Assembly (NCBI GenBank): GCA_964613585.1
Contig: CAZTHL010000002.1
Location: 1-64,000 of the forward strand
Direction: 5' to 3'
Source of the DNA: CAZTHL01 sp964613585
GTDB taxonomy: Bacteria; Pseudomonadota; Alphaproteobacteria; DSM-16000; Inquilinaceae
DNA: 64,000 nt
Below the pieces are notes generated by a model. It was not told the origin of the DNA, did no database searches, and worked only from the letters and a program-made list of their open reading frames with translations. This document shows positions 28,675-36,806 of this stretch, piece by piece. Position numbers and translations under genes: made by a program. The first letter of the stretch is position 1; each line of letters starts with the position of its first letter.

Positions 28675-29415
28675 TCAGTCCCCCTTCTTGAGGTCGAGCA
28701 GCGCGGTATTGACCACCAAGCCGATCCCGATCAGCGAGGCGAAGTATACGATGTCGCGCAGATCGATGACGCCCTGGACGACGGCGTTGAAGTTGCCAAG
28801 CAGGCTGAGGTCGGCAAGCGCGGTGAGGAAGGCATCCGGGGCCCAGCCACGGAACGCGGCCTGCACGATATCGATGCCGCTGACCATGAACACGAAGCCG
28901 AGCGCCGTGCCAAGCACGAAGGCGATCACCTGGTTGCGGGTGAGCGCCGACACGCAGGCGCTCAGCACCAGGAAGCCGCCGGCCAGCAGCCATGAGCCGA
29001 GATAGCCGGTCAGGATCACGCCGTTGTCGGGGCTGCCGAGCAGGTTGACCGTGATCCAAACGGGAAAGGTCAGAAGGAGCGCGATGCCGGCGAACAGCCA
29101 GGCGGCGATGAACTTGCCGACCACGGCCTCGCCGGCGGTCAGCGGCAAGGTCATCAGGAACTCGAGCGTGCCTGTCTTGCGCTCCTCGGCCCACAGCCGC
29201 ATGCCGATGGCCGGCATCAGGAACAGGTAGAGCCAGGGATGGAACTGGAAGAAGGCGCTGAGATCGGCTTGGCCTCGCTCAAGGAAACCACCCACGTGGA
29301 AGGTGAGCACCCCGCTCAGCACCAGGAAGATGACGATGAAGACGTAGGCCAGCGGTGAGGTGAAGTAGGCCGCCAGTTCGCGGCGCGCCACGGCCGTGAC
29401 GGGGCGGATGCGCAT
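28675..29415 (-). CDS. ABC-2-type permease, GldF/NosY-like
   Basis: 246 residues with six hydrophobic segments. RRELAAYFTSPLAYVFIVIFL at the N-terminus and EERKTGTLEFLMTLPLTAGEAVVGKF (read as EERKTGTLEFLMTLP and EAVVGKF) are the hallmark of ABC-2 permeases of the NosY/GldF class. It would form the membrane channel of an exporter with the ATPase coded 106 bp upstream and the GldG-like protein 3 bp downstream. The substrate is unknown. Confidence 0.9.
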   Translation of the reverse strand: MRIRPVTAVARRELAAYFTSPLAYVFIVIFLVLSGVLTFHVGGFLERGQADLSAFFQFHPWLYLFLMPAIGMRLWAEERKTGTLEFLMTLPLTAGEAVVGKFIAAWLFAGIALLLTFPVWITVNLLGSPDNGVILTGYLGSWLLAGGFLVLSACVSALTRNQVIAFVLGTALGFVFMVSGIDIVQAAFRGWAPDAFLTALADLSLLGNFNAVVQGVIDLRDIVYFASLIGIGLVVNTALLDLKKGD

Positions 29416-29521
29416 GACGGGATTGAGGCTCCTCTCGATCGGAATGCTGTTGAGGCGCCGGCCTTCGCGAGGCCGTCGAGGTTCAGGAGGACGCGACGCG
29501 CGGGATGCACGCGCGTCGGCG

Positions 29522-30469
29522 TCAGGCTGCGGCCTGGGTCAGCTGACGGAACACGTCGTCCAGCCGGCCCGGTTGTCGATGGATCTCATCCACGGGCAGA
29601 TCATGGTCGGCGACGGCATCGTGCACGGCGTAGAGAATGTCGCGACCTTTTACCGGGACCACGAGCACCTGGGCGCTCCCGGCAGAGTGGCGGAGCACCT
29701 CGACCCGGTCCACCTCCGGCAAGCGCTCGAGAACCGACCGGGCGGCGCCGGGATCGCCGGTGGCGAGCCGCAGCCAGACGGCATTGTGCGTCGGCGAACG
29801 TTCCTGGAGCTCCTCGGGAAGCCCATCGGCGACGATCCGACCGCCAGCGATCACGATGGCCCGGGTGCACACGGCCTCGACTTCCTCAAGAATGTGGGTC
29901 GAGAGAACGATCGCCTTGTTGCCGGCGATCTCGCTCAACAGGGCGCGAACCTCATGCTTCTGGTTGGGATCGAGGCCGTCGGTGGGCTCGTCCAGGATCA
30001 GCACCTGAGGATCGTGGAGCACCGCCTGCGCCAGGCCGACACGGCGCCGGAAGCCCTTTGACAAGGTCTCGATGGGCCGATGAAGCACGCTCGTGAGCTG
30101 CAGACGCTCGACCGCCGCGCCGATCCGCTTCCGCCGATCCGCTCCGTCGATGCCTCGTGCCCGCGCCACGAAGTCGAGCAGGCCGGACGGGGTCATGTCG
30201 CCATAGCTGGGCGCGCCCTCCGGCAGGTAGCCAAGCCGGCGCTGGGCCTCCAGCGGCCGATCCGAGACATCGAACCCGCATATGGCGGCATGGCCGGCGT
30301 CGGCCGGCAGGTAGCCTGCGACCATGCGCATGGTTGTCGTCTTGCCGGCGCCGTTGGGGCCGAGCAGCCCGACGATCTCGCCACTCCCGACCTGGAAGCT
30401 GACGTCGTCGACCGCGACCACCGATCCGAAGCGCTTCTTCAAATGATCAATTTGCAGCAGCGGTGTCAT
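29522..30469 (-). CDS. ABC transporter ATP-binding protein, GldA/NosF-like
   Basis: 315 residues. Walker A is GPNGAGKTTTMRM, the signature motif LSKGFRRRVGLAQAVLHDP, Walker B VLILDEPTDGLDPNQ, and the H-loop STHILEEVEAV. After ~residue 220 a C-terminal extension typical of drug/gliding-type exporters follows. It drives the permease encoded next on the same strand. A dispersed repeat lies ~75 bp upstream of its start. Confidence 0.93.
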   Translation of the reverse strand: MTPLLQIDHLKKRFGSVVAVDDVSFQVGSGEIVGLLGPNGAGKTTTMRMVAGYLPADAGHAAICGFDVSDRPLEAQRRLGYLPEGAPSYGDMTPSGLLDFVARARGIDGADRRKRIGAAVERLQLTSVLHRPIETLSKGFRRRVGLAQAVLHDPQVLILDEPTDGLDPNQKHEVRALLSEIAGNKAIVLSTHILEEVEAVCTRAIVIAGGRIVADGLPEELQERSPTHNAVWLRLATGDPGAARSVLERLPEVDRVEVLRHSAGSAQVLVVPVKGRDILYAVHDAVADHDLPVDEIHRQPGRLDDVFRQLTQAAA

Positions 30470-30543
30470 GAGGCGCGGGGCGGAAGCCGTTTCAAAGAGT
30501 TAGCGGGTGGGGCGACAGGGTCAGGGATCGGACGAAACCAGGC

Positions 30544-30690
30544 TAGAGCGTTTCCGCGTCAGGTGGCATCGCCGGCCCGCTCCCCCGTCCGGCCACCCAA
30601 CGACAGTATGCCTGGGATGCGCCTGGAATGCTTGGGGGTCGGGCGAGGGAGCGGGCCGGTGCCGATTCCGCCTCAGGCGGAAACCCTTTA
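30544..30690 (-). repeat. Dispersed palindromic element, copy 1
   Basis: Oriented on the minus strand, it starts at the TAA of the 36-codon frame and reads TAAAGGGTTTCCGCC, then the shared inner motifs CGGCACCGG, CCCCCAAGCAT, TGTCG, GGGTGGCC and GATGCCAC, and ends CGGAAACGCTCTAG. Terminal arms are inverted copies of each other. It matches copies at 39915 and 45926. It has no coding capacity of its own. Confidence 0.8.
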
Positions 30691-30798
30691 GCTGCTGCTC
30701 GCCATAAGGGCCAGGATCCACAGTGGCGGCGCCATGAAGAACTGGTAGGGAACGCTGACGAAGCCAAGGAACATCAAGGCGCTGGTCGGATTGCCCAT
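30688..30798 (-). CDS. Possible 36-residue membrane protein
   Basis: A short frame starting at ATG 30798, preceded by GGGGTGAGC, encodes a mostly hydrophobic protein (ALMFLGFVSVPYQFFMAPP, then LWILALMASSS). Its TAA stop is the first three bases of the dispersed element, exactly as for two longer, unquestioned genes, which supports it being real. It is downstream of the DUF378 gene on the same strand. Function unknown. Confidence 0.4.
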   Translation of the reverse strand: MGNPTSALMFLGFVSVPYQFFMAPPLWILALMASSS

Positions 30799-30962
30799 GC
30801 TCACCCCATTCGGTGCGGCCGCGGTCGCTCGCGAACCGTTCTGACAGCGGCGTAAACAGTGGGAATGTGGCAAAATTCGGCAGGCCGCGCGTCGTGCGAG
30901 CCGCCGCGCGCCCAAGTCTCGGCCGTTCTCGGCGACCCAGGCGCCGGTCGGCCCGCGCGCGG

Positions 30963-31211
30963 TCAGGTTCGGGCTTGGACGTCGATGTCCGCGTGGCGGA
31001 CGGCAGCCCGGCTTTCCAGGTAGGTTTGTCCAGCCTGCACAAGCTCGTAGGCACCGGTGACCACCAGCATCGCGTAGACCATCTCCGGCAGAAGAGAGCC
31101 TCTTGCTCCGAAAACGGCGTCGATCAGATCGTAGCCGAAGCACCCGTCCAGGCCAAAGCTGGCGCCACCAAGAACGCTCAACCCGACGGCACATCGCTCG
31201 AACAGCTTCAT
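30963..31211 (-). CDS. DUF378 family small membrane protein
   Basis: 82 residues. SVLGGASFGLDGCFGYDLIDAVFG and the following EMVYAMLVVTGAYELVQAG match the two-helix DUF378 pattern (consensus-like GGLNWGLVGLFGFDLVAALFG in relatives, here as GGASFGLDGCFGYDLIDAVFG). A good Shine-Dalgarno (AGGACGAC) precedes the ATG. The C-terminus is extended by ~25 charged residues. Function of the family is unknown. Confidence 0.82.
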   Translation of the reverse strand: MKLFERCAVGLSVLGGASFGLDGCFGYDLIDAVFGARGSLLPEMVYAMLVVTGAYELVQAGQTYLESRAAVRHADIDVQART

Positions 31212-31363
31212 GTCGTCCTGCCCCTGCGTCGATCGGGGAGCCCGATGGGCCCGGCCCGGATGTTTGCATCCAGTGATCAGGCCGGCGTCGAAGGGCCGGC
31301 CGACTGGAGCCGCCCTGCACCGTTGACGGTAATTCCCGGCCGCTATCCTACACGCATCTTGAG

Positions 31364-31405
31364 GTCGCCATCACCTTGGCGACAGTCGCCATCACCTTGG
31401 CGACA
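31364..31405 (+). repeat. Two tandem copies of a 21-bp palindromic unit
   Basis: The units 31364-31384 and 31385-31405 are identical. Each contains GTCGCC and GGCGAC as inverted arms 8 bp apart, followed by A. The pattern fits a pair of operator half-site palindromes, or a recent small duplication. Confidence 0.7.
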
Positions 31406-31462
31406 CGCGGGCAATAGTCGATCCAAAACCAGACGCCGCCCCGCCAATTATGCTGCGAATTA

Positions 31463-31494
31463 CCGTATCACCCCCTGGTTCCTGCTTGATACGG
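31463..31494 (+). promoter_or_regulatory. 8-bp inverted repeat upstream of the amidoligase gene
   Basis: CCGTATCA (31463-31470) and TGATACGG (31487-31494) are perfect inverted copies with a 16-base spacer, ~160 bp before the amidoligase start. It may be a regulator site or an RNA hairpin; nothing distinguishes the two. Confidence 0.45.
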
Positions 31495-31651
31495 AAAATC
31501 ACGCCAGTCGCAGGCTCTTGCCGACACGCTTCTGAGAGCCGCTTGTGACCGCACCGGTCAAGCCGTGTGCACCCGATCCTTCATCTCGCGGAACCCGTGT
31601 CCGGTCCGGCCGGTTGTCATTGCCCTTGGACGACCAGCGGATACGACGAGC

Positions 31652-32611
31652 ATGGAGCACCGGTTCAAGGCGCTGCCCATTCGGGTCAATGAGGCCGGCC
31701 AGCCGCGCCGGATCGGAATCGAGCTCGAATTCGGGGGCATCGACTCACGACAGACCGCGTCCGTGGTCCAGGAACTGTTTGGCGGACACATCACCGAGCA
31801 TGACCCTCATGCCTACACGGTCGACGATACCGACCTCGGCACATTCGCGGTCGAGCTCGACACCCAGTTCGCTCATCCGCCGCAGAAGCCGCAAGCCGGC
31901 GAGATGGCGCGCTGGGCGCACAAGACGGTCGGCGACATTGCCGAAATCTGGATGCCCACGGAGGTTACCGCCCCGCCGGTGACCATTGAGAGGCTGCCGC
32001 GGCTCGAGACCCTGATCGAGCGGCTGCGGGTCGCCGGGGCGGAAGGCACGGACGCCGCCCTCGCCTATGCGTTCGGCCTGCAGTTCAACCCCGAGGTGGC
32101 GCGACGCGACGTGGGCTACGTGCTCGATCATCTCCGCGCGTTCCTGCTGGCAGAGCCGGCGCTGCGGAGCCGGGCCACGGCGGATCGCTTGCGGCGCACG
32201 CTTGCCTTCGTGGATCCGTTTCCGCTCCGCTACGCCGAGCGGGTGCTCGATCCCGACTACGAACCAGCCATGGAAAAATTGATCGACGACTATCTGACCG
32301 ACAACCCGACCCGGAACCGGGGGCTCGACTTGCTGCCGCTGTTGGCTGAGCTCGATCCCGCCCGGGTGAGCGACGCGGTCCGGGATATTCGGGTCAAAAG
32401 CCGTCCCACCTTCCATTACCGGCTTCCGGACTGCCGCATCGGCGACCCGGACTGGCGTCTGGCACCGGAATGGAACCGATGGGTTGGGGTCGAGGCCCTG
32501 GCCTGCGCCCCCGACCGCTTGCGCGAAGCGATCAGCGCCTGGTGGCGGGACCGAAGCCGCGGACCGATCGAGCGCTGGGCCGATACCATGGAACGATGGT
32601 TGTCGCCATGA
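31652..32611 (+). CDS. Amidoligase-family protein (Amidoligase_2 type)
   Basis: 319 residues. The opening RRIGIELEFGGID is the glutamine-synthetase-like catalytic strand of the amidoligase superfamily, with metal-binding E residues; further blocks are LGTFAVELDTQF, EIWMPTEVTAPP and the later YAFGLQFNPEV, which supplies another conserved N/E region. These enzymes join an amine to a carboxylate using ATP and were predicted to make small peptide or amide metabolites. The ATG at 31652 directly precedes the conserved core. It overlaps the C26 hydrolase by four bases (ATGA), an arrangement known for this family in which ligase and hydrolase are paired. Substrate unknown. Confidence 0.85.
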   Translation: MEHRFKALPIRVNEAGQPRRIGIELEFGGIDSRQTASVVQELFGGHITEHDPHAYTVDDTDLGTFAVELDTQFAHPPQKPQAGEMARWAHKTVGDIAEIWMPTEVTAPPVTIERLPRLETLIERLRVAGAEGTDAALAYAFGLQFNPEVARRDVGYVLDHLRAFLLAEPALRSRATADRLRRTLAFVDPFPLRYAERVLDPDYEPAMEKLIDDYLTDNPTRNRGLDLLPLLAELDPARVSDAVRDIRVKSRPTFHYRLPDCRIGDPDWRLAPEWNRWVGVEALACAPDRLREAISAWWRDRSRGPIERWADTMERWLSP

Positions 32612-33327
32612 GCCACCGTCCCCTCATAGGCATCACCGGATCGGCCGGCCGTGGCCGCTGGATGTGGCTGTTCAACCGCCTTGCGGTGTGGCGGGCCGGC
32701 GGGCGGGCGCTTCGGATCACACCCGCGCGGCCGGCCCCCATCGCCGAGCTCGACGGTCTCATCGTCGGCGGCGGCGACGATATCGGGCTCGAGATCGGCA
32801 ACGGCGAGCTGTCCGTGGCACCGACCGTGCAAGTCGACCCGGAGCGCGACACAATGGAGGTCGACGCCCTCCGAGTTGCGGAAAAGCTTGATCTGCCGGT
32901 TCTCGGCATCTGCCGCGGGGCCCAGATGATCAATGTGGCGGGCGGCGGAAATCTGCACGGCGACATCTATGAGACCTTCGCCGACGTCCGGCGCATGCGC
33001 ACGATCTTGCCGCGCAAGACGGTTGATGTGGCGCCGCGAAGCCGGCTCTTCACGATCCTCGGCCAGGCGCGCTGCCGGGTGAACGCCTTGCACCACCAGT
33101 CGATCAACCGGACCGGTCACGACCTCGTCATCGTCGCACGGGACGCGCACGGCATTGTCCAGGCGATCGAGTGCGCGGGCGATCGCTTTGTCGTCGGCGT
33201 CCAGTGGCACCCGGAGTTCCTGGTCTTCAATCGCGGTCAGCGAAACCTCTACCGGCAGCTCGTCAAGGTCGCCCGGACGCGCCGGACACAGGCGCCCAAG
33301 CCCGAGACGCCGGCGTCCGCTGCCTAG
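32608..33327 (+). CDS. Class I glutamine amidotransferase/C26 gamma-glutamyl hydrolase-like protein
   Basis: 239 residues. PLIGITGS opens the fold, LDGLIVGGGDDI is the oxyanion-side loop, GICRGAQMINVAGGG holds the nucleophilic cysteine and GVQWHPEF supplies the histidine-glutamate pair of the triad. Closest in type to PuuD/gamma-glutamyl-GABA hydrolases, which remove gamma-glutamyl groups from amines. The ATG at 32608 is chosen because it forms an ATGA overlap with the amidoligase stop; an in-frame ATG at 32596 is possible. Convergent with ygfZ: the two stop codons overlap in the palindrome CTAG. Confidence 0.9.
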   Translation: MSHRPLIGITGSAGRGRWMWLFNRLAVWRAGGRALRITPARPAPIAELDGLIVGGGDDIGLEIGNGELSVAPTVQVDPERDTMEVDALRVAEKLDLPVLGICRGAQMINVAGGGNLHGDIYETFADVRRMRTILPRKTVDVAPRSRLFTILGQARCRVNALHHQSINRTGHDLVIVARDAHGIVQAIECAGDRFVVGVQWHPEFLVFNRGQRNLYRQLVKVARTRRTQAPKPETPASAA

Positions 33328-34250
33328 TCCACGGCGTGCCCGGACGTCTGGTCCGCCCCGTTCAGCTCCGCGTTCAACCAGAAGAGGTTGCGGGGCCGCA
33401 GCACAGCGGAGCCGGCCTTCAACGTCCCGGCGCCCGCGCCGAGCACGTCCAGCCGCAACGACGCCAGCCCCAGACCGAAGCCAGCGCTGCGCATATCGCC
33501 CACCTCCCGGCCGTCCAGGGTCACCGGCGTCCCGGGCGCAGGCAGCGGGCCCTCAATCTCGACAGGGATCAGACGCCGCTTGACCAAGCCGCGATAGCGC
33601 GTGCGGGCCGTCAGCTCCTGGCCCATGTAGCAGCCTTTCGACCAGGAGATGGCGTTCAGAGCGTCATAGTTGCTCTCGAGCAAGGCCGACTTCTCAACGA
33701 GCAGGTCGCGGCTGGCGTCCGGCACACCGAGGGCAAGCCGCCACCGCTCATACTGATCCGTATCCACCGCCGTCAGCTTCGCCTCGGCCACCGCCGCGGC
33801 AAGCTGCTCGCGGGTGCCGAGGAGCCGGACGCCCATGGCCGGCAGACGCGGATCAACGAAGGCGGTGCATCCGCCGGCCGAACGAGCCGCGCCGGCCTCG
33901 TCGGGCAATGCCAAGGATTCGGCGGCATCCTCCCCAAAGACGGCGGCGACCACCATATCCGGCCCGAGATCCAAGAGCTCGACTTTCGAGCGAAGCTTGT
34001 ACAGCTTGAGACGGCGGAGCAGGTCCGGGCGCCGGTCGGCCTCCACGTCGAGCAGGAAGGCGCTCTCGCCGGCGACCACGAAGAAGTCGTGCAGATACTT
34101 GCCCTGCGGTGTCAGGAACGCCGTAAACACCGCCTTGTCGGGTGACACCCCCGTCACGTCATTGGAGACGAGCCCCTGAAGGAAGGGCGCGCGATCGTCG
34201 CCCCGGACCGCAAGGACCGCGCGCCCGTCGAGGATGCTGACGCTTGGCAT
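33324..34250 (-). CDS. ygfZ: Folate-binding YgfZ/GcvT-like protein (Fe-S cluster assembly factor)
   Basis: 308 residues of the YgfZ/IBA57 family, which helps in biogenesis or repair of [4Fe-4S] proteins using tetrahydrofolate. The signature KGCYMGQELTAR contains the functional cysteine. LQGLVSNDVTGV near the N-terminus and the GcvT-like folate barrel (TAFLTPQGKYLHDFFV) are typical. The ATG at 34250 directly precedes the conserved start. It is divergent from the GT9 gene across 119 bp and converges on the C26 gene. Confidence 0.93.
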   Translation of the reverse strand: MPSVSILDGRAVLAVRGDDRAPFLQGLVSNDVTGVSPDKAVFTAFLTPQGKYLHDFFVVAGESAFLLDVEADRRPDLLRRLKLYKLRSKVELLDLGPDMVVAAVFGEDAAESLALPDEAGAARSAGGCTAFVDPRLPAMGVRLLGTREQLAAAVAEAKLTAVDTDQYERWRLALGVPDASRDLLVEKSALLESNYDALNAISWSKGCYMGQELTARTRYRGLVKRRLIPVEIEGPLPAPGTPVTLDGREVGDMRSAGFGLGLASLRLDVLGAGAGTLKAGSAVLRPRNLFWLNAELNGADQTSGHAVD

Positions 34251-34369
34251 GCCGTTCCGCCGAATTCCGAGCCTCGGACGAACAGGTGGCACAGGGCCTG
34301 CGGCTTGGCAAGCCACGCACGGCCCGCTAATGCTGGAGCTGCTTCAGCCAGCCGGTCGGCAGACTCTCG

Positions 34370-35371
34370 GTGCGCATCCTCTTCATCAGCTCGACCCGCA
34401 TCGGCGACGCGGTCTTGTCCTCCGGGCTGCATGACCATCTTCTGCAGGCCGATCCGGCATCGCGCTTCACCTTGGCCTGCGGCCCGCTCGCGGCGCCGCT
34501 GTTCCGGTCGATGCCCGGGCTGGAGCGCTTGATCGTGCTTAGAAAGCAGCCCCGGGGGCGACACTGGCTCCGGCTGTGGCGGGAGTGCCTGGGCCATCGC
34601 TGGGACCTCATCGTCGACATCCGCAACACCCCGGTGTCCCGGCTGCTGCCGGCCCGCCAACGCCGGGTCTTCCGCAAGACGGCTTCCCCTATACCAATGG
34701 TTGAGCAATTTAGCCGGCTTTTCGCGATTGATCCGCCGGCAGCGCCGCGGCTCTGGCTGGATCCCGCGGCCTTGGCGAAAGCCGCCAGGCTCTTGCCGTC
34801 CGATCGGCCGATCCTGGCCATGGCCCCGACCGCGAGCTGGCGGGGCAAGGAATGGCCGGCGGCGCGCTTCGTCGCGGCTGCCCGCCATCTGACCGGACGT
34901 GGCGGGGTTCTTGAAGGGCACCGCCCGGCCGTTCTGGCCGCCGAGGCCGAACGCGACCGGGCCATGCCGGTGCTTGAGGGCCTGAGGGGCGCCGATCCGA
35001 TCGACCTGATCGGCCGGACCTCGGTGGCCGACGCGGCCGCCTGCCTTGCCCGGTCCGGCTTTTTTCTGGGCAATGACAGCGGGCTCATGCACGTCTCGGC
35101 AGCGGTTGGCACGCCGACACTTGGCGTCTTCGGCCCTAGCCCGGACTGCCACTATGCACCCTGGGGCCGCCACGCGGCCTTTGTCCGGTCAGCGGAGCCC
35201 TGGCATGTGCTGTATGCTCGCGGCCGGGCCGATCCGCATGCCGTGCCGAGCCTGATGGACGGCGTGGCCGTCGAGGAGGTGCTGGCGGCGGCAGCGACCC
35301 TCCGGGCCCGTCAGCCGCCCGCCTGCCCGCGGGATCCGTATCGACCGCCGCTTGAAAAGGCAAGCGCATGA
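34370..35371 (+). CDS. Glycosyltransferase family 9 (heptosyltransferase-like)
   Basis: 333 residues with the GT-B/GT9 pattern: N-terminal RILFISSTRIGDAVLSSGL, and C-terminal GNDSGLMHVSAAVGTPTLGVFGPS, the usual nucleotide-sugar/donor region (read as GNDSGLMHVSAA and GTPTLGVFGPS). Such enzymes add heptose or a related sugar to lipopolysaccharide core at the inner membrane. The GTG start at 34370 gives the conserved N-terminus. It overlaps pyrC by four bases (ATGA). Confidence 0.9.
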   Translation: MRILFISSTRIGDAVLSSGLHDHLLQADPASRFTLACGPLAAPLFRSMPGLERLIVLRKQPRGRHWLRLWRECLGHRWDLIVDIRNTPVSRLLPARQRRVFRKTASPIPMVEQFSRLFAIDPPAAPRLWLDPAALAKAARLLPSDRPILAMAPTASWRGKEWPAARFVAAARHLTGRGGVLEGHRPAVLAAEAERDRAMPVLEGLRGADPIDLIGRTSVADAAACLARSGFFLGNDSGLMHVSAAVGTPTLGVFGPSPDCHYAPWGRHAAFVRSAEPWHVLYARGRADPHAVPSLMDGVAVEEVLAAAATLRARQPPACPRDPYRPPLEKASA

Positions 35372-36714
35372 CCGCTCGCTACGACCTCGTGCTTCGCCGC
35401 GGCAAGGTCGCGACCCCGAACGGAATTGAACCCGCCGACGTCGGGATCCGGGACGGCTGCTTTGCCGGCCTCGGCGATTTGTCGCGGGCCGAGGCCGCGG
35501 AGACGATCGATTGCGTCGGCCTGCACCTGCTGCCGGGGGTGATCGACAGCCAAGTGCACTTCCGTGAGCCCGGCCTGACCCACAAGGAGGATCTCGGCTC
35601 CGGAACGGCCGCAGCCGCCTGCGGAGGCGTCACGCTGGTGTTCGAGATGCCAAACACCAAGCCGCCGACCGACAGCGCCGCGGCGCTCGCCGACAAGCTG
35701 TCCCGCGCGGATGGCCGCGCCTGGTGCGACTTCGCCTTCTTCGTGGGCGCCACGGCCGAGAACGCCCGGCATCTTGGCTCCCTTGAGCGTCTGCCAGGCT
35801 GTGCCGGCGTGAAGCTGTTCATGGGATCGTCCACGGGCAGCCTGCTGGTGGACGAGCCGGATGCGCTGGCGCTGGTGCTGAAGCATGGCCGTCGCCGGGT
35901 CGCCGTGCATGCCGAGGACGAGGCGCGGCTTCGCGAGCGACGGACGCTCGTCGTCGACGGCGCACCCGTAAGCATGCACCCGGAGTGGCGCGACGCCGAA
36001 GCCGCCATCTCGGCCACCCGGCGACTCCTCAAGCTGGCGACCGCTGCCGGTCGTCCGGTCCACGTCCTGCATATCTCGACCGCCGAGGAGATGGATGTGC
36101 TGCGACGGTACCGGGACCTGGCCACCGTCGAGGTCACGCCGCAGCACCTCACGCTCGAGGCGCCGGACTGCTACGACCGGCTGGGAACCCGTGCGCAGAT
36201 GAACCCGCCGATCCGCACCGCCGAGCACCGCCACGCTCTGTGGCGGGCCGTCCTCGACGGCACGGTCGATGTGCTTGGCTCCGACCATGCCCCACACACG
36301 CTGGATGAGAAGGCGCAGGCCTACCCGGCGAGCCCGAGCGGCATGCCCGGGGTGCAGACTCTGCTCCCTCTGATGCTGGATCACGTGGCTGCCGGCCTGC
36401 TGAGCCTGGAGCGTCTAGTCGACCTGACCAGCGCGGGGCCGCAGCGCATCTTCGGCCTTGCCGGCAAGGGTCGGATCGCCGCGGGCTATGACGCGGACCT
36501 GACGGTGATCGATCTGCGCGCTCGGCGGACGATCGAGGACTCCTGGATCCGTTCCCGCTGCCGCTGGACACCCTTTGCCGGCCGGACGGTGACCGGCTGG
36601 CCGATCATGACCGTCGTGCGGGGACGGCCGGTCATGCGCGACGGCGAGTTGATCGGGGCTCCCTCAGGCCGTCCGGCGCGCTTCATCGACGTCTTGGCCC
36701 CGAAAAAAATCTGA
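35368..36714 (+). CDS. pyrC: Dihydroorotase (class I)
   Basis: 448 residues of the amidohydrolase TIM-barrel. It closes carbamoyl-aspartate to dihydroorotate in pyrimidine synthesis. Metal-binding residues are visible in DSQVHFREPGLTHKEDL, the carboxylated-lysine position in AGVKLFMGSSTG, VLHISTAEE and GSDHAPHTLDEK. The allantoinase branch is similar, but FREPG and the general layout favour dihydroorotase of the long pyrC/pyrC-like type. The gene starts inside the end of the GT9 gene. Confidence 0.9.
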   Translation: MTARYDLVLRRGKVATPNGIEPADVGIRDGCFAGLGDLSRAEAAETIDCVGLHLLPGVIDSQVHFREPGLTHKEDLGSGTAAAACGGVTLVFEMPNTKPPTDSAAALADKLSRADGRAWCDFAFFVGATAENARHLGSLERLPGCAGVKLFMGSSTGSLLVDEPDALALVLKHGRRRVAVHAEDEARLRERRTLVVDGAPVSMHPEWRDAEAAISATRRLLKLATAAGRPVHVLHISTAEEMDVLRRYRDLATVEVTPQHLTLEAPDCYDRLGTRAQMNPPIRTAEHRHALWRAVLDGTVDVLGSDHAPHTLDEKAQAYPASPSGMPGVQTLLPLMLDHVAAGLLSLERLVDLTSAGPQRIFGLAGKGRIAAGYDADLTVIDLRARRTIEDSWIRSRCRWTPFAGRTVTGWPIMTVVRGRPVMRDGELIGAPSGRPARFIDVLAPKKI

Positions 36715-36806
36715 TCGCGCCGCGACGGATCGGCCGGCCGACCGCGTCCTGGGAATGAGCGGTGACGAAGGACCCGCTCCCAACGACCTGATTGAGGACC
36801 GGAACG

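Larger units (their letters stand above)
31212..31651 (+). other. 440 bp intergenic region with two inverted-repeat structures
   Basis: Lies between the divergent DUF378 and amidoligase genes, so promoters for both are expected here. No gene was found. It holds a tandem pair of palindromic 21-bp units (31364-31405) and a separate 8-bp inverted repeat (31463-31494), both listed on their own. The part from ~31430 is noticeably AT-richer than the flanking genes. Confidence 0.6.

Noticed and set aside
31364..31405. CRISPR-like repeat
   Set aside because: Only two units, directly adjacent with no spacer, and no cas genes.
36752..36756. GGAAT upstream of the EF-hand gene as an ECF -35 box
   Set aside because: No matching -10 (CGTT-like) at 16-17 bp spacing was found, so autoregulation is not supported from sequence.
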